Part shown: piece by piece, positions 1 to 5,458 of the stretch
How the letters are laid out: each line of letters begins with the position of its first letter
Numbering within the stretch: the first letter of the stretch is position 1
The notes under the pieces: model-generated
What the model was told of the DNA's origin: nothing
Database searches by the model: none
The model's input: only the letters and a program-made list of their open reading frames with translations
Assembly: GCA_002358905.1 (NCBI GenBank)
Contig: DEPT01000051.1
Coordinates: forward strand, 1 to 10,949
Direction: 5' to 3'
Source: Akkermansiaceae bacterium UBA3385
Lineage (GTDB): Bacteria > Verrucomicrobiota > Verrucomicrobiia > Verrucomicrobiales > Akkermansiaceae
DNA length: 10,949 nt
Position numbers and translations under genes: made by a program

Positions 1-26
1 AATAGTCAATAGTCAATAGTGAATAG
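1..26. repeat. Short tandem heptamer repeat at the left edge
   Basis: The first 26 bases are AATAGTC, AATAGTC, AATAGTG, then AATAG: three and a half copies of a 7-bp unit with one substitution in the third. They run directly into the GC-rich hairpin. On the transcript of the minus gene this tract lies immediately 3' of the terminator stem. The array may continue beyond the window edge. No coding role is apparent; it looks like part of a dispersed non-coding repeat. Confidence 0.8.
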
Positions 27-81
27 CCCGCGCTTTCCGGAAAAAGCGCGGGCTGAAACTTTACACATTAATCACTAATCA
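22..81 (-). repeat. Terminator-bearing 60-bp repeat module, left copy
   Basis: This 60-bp block is the reverse complement of the last 60 bases of the window (10890-10949), with only two differences, at 64-65. Each copy has the same orientation relative to the gene it follows: an AT-rich stretch (TGATTAGTGATTAATG), then TAAAGTTTC, then the GC-rich hairpin. This identity is much higher than that between the two adjacent genes overall. It is therefore probably a dispersed repeat family or a recently homogenised 3' cassette. It contains no ORF. Confidence 0.9.
25..54 (-). terminator. GC-rich hairpin terminator for the minus-strand gene
   Basis: A perfect 12-bp stem (AGCCCGCGCTTT / AAAGCGCGGGCT) closes a 6-base loop. 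It lies about 200 bases downstream of the minus gene's stop codon. On the minus strand it is followed by ATTCACTATTGACTATT, which is T-rich but not a clean U-tract. It therefore resembles an intrinsic terminator without a classical run of Us, and could act in both directions. An identical stem follows the plus gene. Confidence 0.65.
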
Positions 82-82
82 C

Positions 83-108
83 CCGTCTTCGCCCTTCGGG
101 CTACGCCG
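83..108. repeat. Small palindromic repeat, copy B
   Basis: The block starts CCGTCTTCG and ends CTACGCCG, with a variable centre (CCCTTCGGG) that forms a small GCCC-TTC-GGGC hairpin. The same end motifs, in the same orientation, recur at 168-191 around a different centre. The two copies bracket the vestigial PEP-CTERM tail. It looks like an interspersed palindromic element. Copy number elsewhere in the genome cannot be judged from here. Confidence 0.6.
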
Positions 109-122
109 TGGCAGGTTAATAA

Positions 123-167
123 TTAATCATTCCTCCGACGGCGAGCTGCGAGTGCGGCGAGTGCCAT
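123..167 (-). pseudogene. Vestigial PEP-CTERM C-terminal tail (14 codons and stop)
   Basis: On the minus strand, 167 down to 123 reads ATG and then codons giving MALAALAARRRRND followed by TAA. This matches the last residues of the plus-strand protein (ALAALAARRRRNN) over 12 consecutive residues and has the form of a PEP-CTERM membrane segment plus arginine cluster. It lies downstream of the minus gene's own complete PEP-CTERM tail and just ahead of the shared terminator module, where a gene's true 3' end would be expected. Upstream the frame runs into the palindromic repeat, with no VPEP motif and no rest of a gene. I read it as the fossil 3' end of another family member, left behind after deletion or replacement. 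Alanine/leucine/arginine codons are low in complexity, so chance similarity is possible, but the position argues against it. Confidence 0.6.
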
Positions 168-191
168 CCGTCTTCGGCTACGCCTACGCCG
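168..191. repeat. Small palindromic repeat, copy A
   Basis: Copy A has the same outer motifs as the element at 83-108 (CCGTCTTCG ... CTACGCCG) around a different centre, GCTACGC. It abuts the vestigial PEP-CTERM tail on the side facing the minus gene. The remaining bases up to the stop codon (192-253) hold short AGACA/AAGCA direct repeats and a weak GCAGGC...GCCTGC dyad, and no gene that I can support. Confidence 0.55.
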
Positions 192-253
192 AGACAAGAC
201 AAGCAAGCAGGCTTGGCACGCCGAAGCAACACCTCGCCTGCTTTTCTCTGGGC

Positions 254-3200
254 TTATGCCTTGCGACGACGGCGGGCGCAGAGCATCATAAGCGCGGCCA
301 ATCCAAGTGTTGCGGAGGCGGGCTCGGGGACATTCAGGCCGGAAATCGTAATAACCAGCGTGCCCACATTGCCGCCACCACCACCAGCTGCGTAACCATA
401 GCTCACCGTGGGGGCAGAAGCACCTTCAGAAACCGCGGCTGCGCCATCGGCCACCTGGTAGGTCGCATTCTGATTCTCCAGCGTCGTACCCAGCCAGCCA
501 TCGAATCCCACCAGTGCCTGCCAGTTTTCCACCGTGTAGCTGCTGAAATCTGCACCGGAAACACCCAACGTAATGGTAAGCGTTGCACCGCTTACAGCAC
601 CAGTGCTTTCATATGCCGCCATCATATCCAGATTCAGGGTCAGCGTGGCAGCACCGGCAGCCAGAGAGCTCACACCGGTGTTGAACGTGGCCTCAGTACC
701 ACCGAGACCCACAACCGGCGCAGCATTCATCGTGAACTTACCCGTTGCCAGCGCCAGATTGCTAGCGCTCACGTTGCTCAGATTCACGCGGGTCTCTGTC
801 GTCGCTGCCGTAATGGTGGTGTTGGTCAGCGTCATGTCCTGAATGGTGAAGGAAGCATCCTCTGCCAGCTGGGCAATCTGCACATCGGCATTGGAAATGC
901 TACCCTTGGTTCCATTAGCAGTGCTCGTAGCAGAGATGGTATTCTTCTTGTCGGGGGCGTCTATCGTCACGTTACTCAGTGCGGCATCTGTCCCAGCCTT
1001 GCTGGTAATAGTTGCATTACCAATCACCATGCTGTTAGCTTCACCCGTCAGCGTTGCCGTCTTGCCGCTATCCACATTCAGGTTAGTAGCCGTCACATTC
1101 TTGCTGAACTCAGTATCTCCCTGCACCGTCACATTCAGCGTACCGTAATCTGTATCTCCCGCCTCGTTCTTGGTACCATTATTTACAATGGCACCATTAA
1201 TGATTGTGGTACCGCCGGAAGCATTACCGGTGTAGACATTCAACGTTTCGGTACTATTCATCTGCACGCCCGATGCCGCAGTAGCAGCATCGAAATAGGA
1301 ACCGGCATCCTTCAATTCAAGGTTCACCCACCTCCCATCTCCAACCGAATTCACCTTAAAGGCACCGGACCATTTAAGATCTGCGTTTTCACCTGTGTTG
1401 GCACCAATTTTAACATTCGGGCTTGCCTCAGAAGTACCATTGATAATAAAATCACCACTGCCGCTGATACCCTTGTTGAACTTATAACTCTCGTTGGTAC
1501 TATAACCCGTCATGGTCAGACCGGCCCCCGTCAGCACCACATGCGTGTTGTATCCTACAGCATCATTCGCAACACGTGCGAACCAGCCGGAAACACCATC
1601 CAGCTCTACCTTGGAGGAAACGTTACCGTAATTACTGAAGTTCAATCCATTGGCATTGGAGATACCGGAAAGCTTGACCGTACCCGTCCAGTCAGCGCTA
1701 TTCAGTCCATTCACATTGGCATCAGTATTGCCGCTGCCCAGCTCATATTTACCAGAGCCAGTCAACTTCACACCACTGCCGGAGGAAATGGAATTCAGTG
1801 TAGCATTTGCTGTCAGATTCAGCTTACTTCCCGCACCGCCAGTCAGTGTACCGATGGAGCTGGTGGACGCCTCGTCCGCCGACCCAAGCGTCAACGTCTT
1901 ACCTTCGCTGATATTAACCGTGGCAGATGCTGCGCTCAAAGCCTTCACAGAAGTATCACCTTCCACGTTGAATGTGGCAGAACTCCGTTCACCCGACTCA
2001 CCAAAGCCGGCAAACGACAAATTACCCAACGTGGCCCCGTCGGCCCCCGTGTTCACCACGGCATGATATACATTCCCCTTTCCATTACCTTCACGGCTTA
2101 CTATAGAAAGATTGCCGCTGAATTCCTTCATACTGGAAATAAGCAACCGGGATATCTTACCCTCTCCCCATGTAGTATCACCGGGGCCATATATAGCCAG
2201 ATTACCCGCTCCGCTGAGTTGCCCTATGTCCAGGCGATGCTTGTATACACCGCCCGACATACGATTGACAGTCAGAGTCTTTCCAGATGCCACAGACAAC
2301 TTCCCAACAGACAGCGTGTGCCCTTCGTTGTTAGTATCATGGGTCATATCGAAAATGGAGAAGTCGGCATCGCTCAATGCGGTTATGCCCTGAATAGTCC
2401 CCGTAGTTCCCTGGTATACCAGATTACCTCCGTCCAGGATAATGCTGCGGAGGGAAGATACATCCGCCGTACCGTTTGCATTTGCTTGATTAGTAACAAG
2501 TTGACCGAGAGTCAATGTGACACCACCGACTACCCGCACATCACCATCGAACACGGTAGAAACATGACCAAGAGTAGCCCCTATAGTCAGTTCCAACGTG
2601 CCGCTACCAGTGGTGGTAGCCAGAATATTGGAAGCATCAGAACCGGCATCAATGGTCAGCTTACCAGAAGCGACCACGTGAATATGATCCAAGGTCTGCC
2701 CCTCGGGCACAGTAATACCGCTTGCAGTGGCAGTAGTTGATGATACGTAGTACACGTTACTTTCAAGCCCTGAGGCGTCGCCTTGAAACGTAACAATATT
2801 CTCATCCTTGATAGAAAGAGAAGCCCCTACCGTATCATCTGCTCCCAGGTAAATAACAGCACCATCCTTCAGTGTCACATTTCCTCCCTGAGAAACCACG
2901 TACTCAACCCCAGTGATCGATGAAGCAAAACCATCAGAGGAAAGACCGTACAGGTCAAAAACAGCAGCGTCAGCAGCAGTCAGATTCGTGTTGAGCTCCA
3001 GTGTACCATTATTCACAATGGTGCCACCCAGCCCCATATTTCCATCCGCCGCGCTAATGGACAACAAACTGTTCGTACCTACCTCGATAAGGCCGCTGAA
3101 CCCACTCATGCTGCCAGTAATCGAAACAGAGCCTCCACCAGCAGTCACCAGCTTGCCGGAGCCAGAAATAGCACCGCTGATTACCATATTGCCAACTGCG

Positions 3201-5020
3201 TCCCCCCCAAGGCGGGAAATGGAATTACCATCCTCGGCAAAAGCATACTTTGACGTATCAAAAACAGTGCCGGCAGCACTCTGCAGACTGATGGCCGCAC
3301 CGATGGTAGTCGTATCTGCGTACGTCCCCACCACACCAGCGCCAAGCCGAATATCCGGATTGACAGTGCTGGCACTGATACCCTCGCTGCCCAGTATCAG
3401 AGAACCGCCATCGCTCAAAGTAAGATTCAGAACAGAATTAGTATCGCTCGTGCGCGCTGTCGACAGACCCTGCACGGCCAATATACCGGATGCACCAATA
3501 TTAATATCAACACCCTTAATACCAGCAAACGCGACCGCGTTCTGAGAGAACATGGAACCATATACATTCAACTGCGTCTTCTGATTCCATTCACCCAGCA
3601 CAATAGAGCGAGATTTGAAGGCCTGGCCTGAATCCGTATTCTGGCTACCGGTAACCTTAAGCAGAGAACCTTCATTAATTGTAAGGAAATCGTGTCCGCT
3701 ACCGCTTGCTATATTACCCATCTCCATGCGGTTTACGCTAAGGATGGCCGTTTGCTCGGAATCAACACCAACCGTAAGTCCCTTACCAGAGGCCTCTGAA
3801 ATCAAGGTGCCGGAGATGGCACTCACACCAGACTTAATGGACAGGTTCCCTCCAGTGAGCCCGACAGTAGTGCCACTGGCAGCAGTAAACACATCCAAAT
3901 CCACCTTACCAGACACATTCACAATGCCTTTCTCAACAGTAATTCCGTGCAGATCTACCTCACCGGATAAATTATATTTACCATCGGAGAGAGTCAGAAC
4001 ACTGTTCGTGTCGACCACTCCAGCTTCACCGGCAACCTTATCTGTCAGCTTACCGGTAAGATTAATGACATGACTTCCCGGATTACTACCCTGCATCTTG
4101 GCATTTTCGACCAGATAGATATCACCCGACATCGTGACATCGAAGTTGTCCATACCGAAGCGAATCGCAGCCCCCAATGAAGTCGAACCAAGATATACAT
4201 CCTGATTAAGAACAATATTAGCAGTGCAGTCATCGCCACTCCAGGTCTGAATAAACAACTGGTTATTTTTACCAACAACCACATTTGCCATCCCCGCAAG
4301 CGCATCAGCAGACACAAGCTTCATTCGGCGGCCGTTTTCACCACCACCCAAGTCTGAACCATATACAAATTTAGTATTGGAGGTAGAAAAATCCTTCATC
4401 CAGCTACCGCTGCTATTTGAGACAAGGTAACTCTCTCCATTCGTAATGGAATTTGCCGTATCCAGGGTGTACACAGAACTGATATAAGTCTCATTGAAAC
4501 TCAAAGTTGTAATAGTGTCACTCGAATAACGCAAGGTATTTTCAGAATACAGCGCACTCGAACCACCCAGGGCATACAGGGCAGTACCTCTGAAATCTGC
4601 AATAAGCGACACACTGGGAACCTCATCAACCTCCCCCACAAGAGCCTGCTGCGTAATAACACCACCAACAGCAGCATCCGCACTGTTATTATCCGCAGTG
4701 TATTTACCGCTTGTAGCCCGAGCAGAAATATCGCCACTTCCTTCAGCCATGAACCCCCAACTATTGCCCGACGAAGAACTATTGCCCGACGAAGAGACGT
4801 AAATCAGATCCACCTCGTTCTCAAGATCCCAATCGGGCGTTACACCAAATTTAATCATACTGGATGAGCAATTCAGAGTAAGAATACCGTCGGTCTTCGT
4901 TGCGCTCGTAAGATCCACTGCATTCCACTGTCTAATTTCCATACTGTATGCAGTACTTCCAGCAATACCGACAACTGCCAGCAACGCCTTGCGGAGCATA
5001 TTCGGGAGATGAAGTTTCAT
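254..5020 (-). CDS. Large secreted beta-repeat surface protein with PEP-CTERM sorting signal
   Basis: The product is 1588 aa. The start is the ATG at 5018-5020, chosen because it opens an MKLHLP signal peptide identical to that of the divergent neighbour. K2, R10 and K11 precede a hydrophobic core at about 12-24, with likely cleavage near residues 24-26. No Shine-Dalgarno sequence is visible. After a Ser/Asn-rich N-terminal region with two cysteines, the protein is almost entirely short Gly/Ser/Thr/Asn-rich beta-strand repeats (GTLEL, GSGKL and NNGTL types), as in autotransporter passenger helices. Recognisable shared modules are a 'HRLDIGQL' block near 915-950, 'SEGKTLTLG' at 1038, a 'WTGTVKLSG' block from W1111, and the near-invariant segment 1371-1417. 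The C-terminus has GLNVPEP (VPEP 1564-1567), a hydrophobic stretch at 1568-1582, then RRRRKA. PEP-CTERM tails are known exosortase substrates, so export across the inner membrane followed by tail processing is expected. There is no C-terminal beta-barrel and no catalytic motif. A structural or adhesive role is inferred. An 18-bp duplication lies in the N-terminal part. Confidence 0.93.
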   Translation of the reverse strand: MKLHLPNMLRKALLAVVGIAGSTAYSMEIRQWNAVDLTSATKTDGILTLNCSSSMIKFGVTPDWDLENEVDLIYVSSSGNSSSSGNSWGFMAEGSGDISARATSGKYTADNNSADAAVGGVITQQALVGEVDEVPSVSLIADFRGTALYALGGSSALYSENTLRYSSDTITTLSFNETYISSVYTLDTANSITNGESYLVSNSSGSWMKDFSTSNTKFVYGSDLGGGENGRRMKLVSADALAGMANVVVGKNNQLFIQTWSGDDCTANIVLNQDVYLGSTSLGAAIRFGMDNFDVTMSGDIYLVENAKMQGSNPGSHVINLTGKLTDKVAGEAGVVDTNSVLTLSDGKYNLSGEVDLHGITVEKGIVNVSGKVDLDVFTAASGTTVGLTGGNLSIKSGVSAISGTLISEASGKGLTVGVDSEQTAILSVNRMEMGNIASGSGHDFLTINEGSLLKVTGSQNTDSGQAFKSRSIVLGEWNQKTQLNVYGSMFSQNAVAFAGIKGVDINIGASGILAVQGLSTARTSDTNSVLNLTLSDGGSLILGSEGISASTVNPDIRLGAGVVGTYADTTTIGAAISLQSAAGTVFDTSKYAFAEDGNSISRLGGDAVGNMVISGAISGSGKLVTAGGGSVSITGSMSGFSGLIEVGTNSLLSISAADGNMGLGGTIVNNGTLELNTNLTAADAAVFDLYGLSSDGFASSITGVEYVVSQGGNVTLKDGAVIYLGADDTVGASLSIKDENIVTFQGDASGLESNVYYVSSTTATASGITVPEGQTLDHIHVVASGKLTIDAGSDASNILATTTGSGTLELTIGATLGHVSTVFDGDVRVVGGVTLTLGQLVTNQANANGTADVSSLRSIILDGGNLVYQGTTGTIQGITALSDADFSIFDMTHDTNNEGHTLSVGKLSVASGKTLTVNRMSGGVYKHRLDIGQLSGAGNLAIYGPGDTTWGEGKISRLLISSMKEFSGNLSIVSREGNGKGNVYHAVVNTGADGATLGNLSFAGFGESGERSSATFNVEGDTSVKALSAASATVNISEGKTLTLGSADEASTSSIGTLTGGAGSKLNLTANATLNSISSGSGVKLTGSGKYELGSGNTDANVNGLNSADWTGTVKLSGISNANGLNFSNYGNVSSKVELDGVSGWFARVANDAVGYNTHVVLTGAGLTMTGYSTNESYKFNKGISGSGDFIINGTSEASPNVKIGANTGENADLKWSGAFKVNSVGDGRWVNLELKDAGSYFDAATAASGVQMNSTETLNVYTGNASGGTTIINGAIVNNGTKNEAGDTDYGTLNVTVQGDTEFSKNVTATNLNVDSGKTATLTGEANSMVIGNATITSKAGTDAALSNVTIDAPDKKNTISATSTANGTKGSISNADVQIAQLAEDASFTIQDMTLTNTTITAATTETRVNLSNVSASNLALATGKFTMNAAPVVGLGGTEATFNTGVSSLAAGAATLTLNLDMMAAYESTGAVSGATLTITLGVSGADFSSYTVENWQALVGFDGWLGTTLENQNATYQVADGAAAVSEGASAPTVSYGYAAGGGGGNVGTLVITISGLNVPEPASATLGLAALMMLCARRRRKA
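321..373 (-). other. Conserved sorting-signal lead-in (GNVGT...ITISGLNVPEP)
   Basis: On the minus strand this stretch encodes G-N-V-G-T, a short beta strand, then I-T-I-S-G-L-N-V-P-E-P. The same words occur at 10766-10816 in the plus gene, one codon shorter. DNA similarity is high, including the shared runs GGCAATGTGGGCAC and ACGATTTCCGG. It marks the start of the PEP-CTERM region in both proteins and supports a common C-terminal cassette. Confidence 0.8.
770..910 (-). repeat. 141-bp conserved coding island, inverted partner of 10232-10372
   Basis: On the minus strand this encodes residues 1371-1417 (TKGSISNADVQIAQ...NLSNV). The plus gene encodes the same 47-residue segment at 1592-1638 with four substitutions. 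Hand alignment of the 141 bases gives 20 mismatches, about 86% identity, much closer than the flanking coding sequence. Because the genes diverge, the two copies form an inverted repeat about 9.3 kb apart, in the same reading phase. Confidence 0.85.
4759..4794 (-). repeat. Perfect 18-bp tandem duplication inside the minus gene
   Basis: The 18-base unit AACTATTGCCCGACGAAG occurs twice head to tail. In the protein this gives the serine/glycine repeat seen as SSSGNSSSSGNSWG near residues 75-88. The unit length is a multiple of three, so gain or loss of copies keeps the frame. It looks like a recent slippage or duplication event in a flexible linker near the mature N-terminus. Confidence 0.85.
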
Positions 5021-5073
5021 GTTCTGAGCGGTGTTTTGGAAAGCTTTTCGTGATGACTGCGGGCACAGTGCGT

Positions 5074-5106
5074 CTCTCGCGCTTAATTTACGCCGCAGCG
5101 CGGGAG
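5074..5106 (-). promoter_or_regulatory. Inverted repeat at the predicted 5' end of the minus transcript
   Basis: The arms CTCTCGCGCT (5074-5083) and AGCGCGGGAG (5097-5106) pair over ten positions around a 13-base spacer, nine of them Watson-Crick. The dyad directly abuts the candidate -10 box of the minus promoter and therefore covers the expected transcription start. It could be a 5'-end RNA hairpin that stabilises the mRNA or a protein-binding operator. Sequence alone does not decide between these. Confidence 0.45.
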
Positions 5107-5135
5107 ATTTTACGCCCGAACGGCGGATTTGTACA
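5107..5135 (-). promoter_or_regulatory. Candidate sigma-70-type promoter of the minus gene
   Basis: On the minus strand the -35 box is TGTACA (5135-5130), the spacer is 17 bp, and the -10 box is TAAAAT (5112-5107). TAAAAT matches the TATAAT consensus at five of six positions and TGTACA matches TTGACA at four of six. Upstream is an AT-rich stretch. The 5' leader would be about 80 nt. Support comes from the divergent gene, which has the same TTTTTnCTGTACA block and the same spacer length. A bare TATAAT at 5170-5175 is an alternative, but no acceptable -35 box lies at the right distance. Confidence 0.5.
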
Positions 5136-5163
5136 GCAAAAATTCAAAACTTGCAGCAAAAAT
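5134..5163. repeat. Two 10-bp direct repeats upstream of the minus promoter
   Basis: CAGCAAAAAT occurs at 5134-5143 and again at 5154-5163, a 20-bp period, so both lie on nearly the same face of the helix. They overlap and extend upstream of the minus -35 box, where activators or UP-element contacts usually sit. In this A-rich context a chance origin is possible. Confidence 0.4.
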
Positions 5164-5322
5164 GACCAAATTATAAAAAAATGACAAAAAAAACTTCCCC
5201 TTTTTCCCTTCAGAAGCACCCCAGCAAGCCAGACTATTTTTGAATCGACTCATTTGTCCCCTCAAAAAACAAAAAAAAACAAAACAAAAAACAAAATTCA
5301 CGCTTTATACTTAACTTTTTTC
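5164..5322. other. A/T-tract-rich core between the divergent promoters
   Basis: This stretch carries repeated A-tracts (a 7-A run, an 8-A run, and a long A/C-only run around 5266-5295) and T-tracts, with no supported gene. It separates the two divergent promoter candidates and supplies AT-rich DNA upstream of both -35 boxes. It may be intrinsically bent and act as UP-element sequence or a nucleoid-protein site. A 63-codon minus-strand reading frame through it is low-complexity and probably spurious. Confidence 0.55.
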
Positions 5323-5351
5323 TGTACATTTACCCAAATATTTGTTAGAAT
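5316..5351 (+). promoter_or_regulatory. Candidate extended -10 promoter of the plus gene
   Basis: A T-tract at 5316-5321 leads into C and the -35 box TGTACA (5323-5328). A 17-bp spacer follows, then the -10 box TAGAAT (5346-5351), which matches TATAAT at five of six positions and is preceded by TGT, an extended -10 motif. The leader to the ATG would be about 100 nt. It is GC-rich with small dyads (for example GCGT/ACGC at 5375-5389). The T-tract, CTGTACA and spacer length match the promoter of the divergent gene. Confidence 0.55.
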
Positions 5352-5458
5352 ATTCCCGTAGGTTATACACACGCGCGTCACCCGCACGCTAACGCGAGCC
5401 GACAATTTTTAACACAAGCACCGTCCGAACCGCCACATCTCGTCAAGCCACTCCGAAC

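Noticed and set aside
207..245. GCAGGC...GCCTGC dyad followed by TTTT, as a plus-strand terminator.
   Set aside because: The stem is only six base pairs with a 23-base loop, and no plus-strand gene ends here.
152..2740. An 862-codon open reading frame on the plus strand, opposite the minus gene.
   Set aside because: It is antisense to the well-supported PEP-CTERM gene. Its product is rich in His, Arg, Cys and Gln without domains or a signal peptide. It also begins inside non-coding repeats. It is explained by the skewed codon content of the opposite strand.
5170..5175. A perfect TATAAT on the minus strand as the -10 box of the minus gene.
   Set aside because: No reasonable -35 box lies 15-19 bp upstream, and the A/T-rich setting makes chance matches likely. 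The TGTACA-N17-TAAAAT pair downstream is better supported by the neighbour's promoter.
5175..5295. Long A-tracts between the promoters as phase-variation switches.
   Set aside because: No A-run lies within a promoter spacer or a reading frame where a length change would switch expression in an evident way. Nothing in one sequence shows variability.
5110..5301. A 63-codon minus-strand frame just upstream of the minus gene, possibly a small membrane or leader peptide.
   Set aside because: It runs through A/T homopolymers, giving a Phe/Lys-rich low-complexity product. It overlaps the promoter candidate and has no ribosome site.
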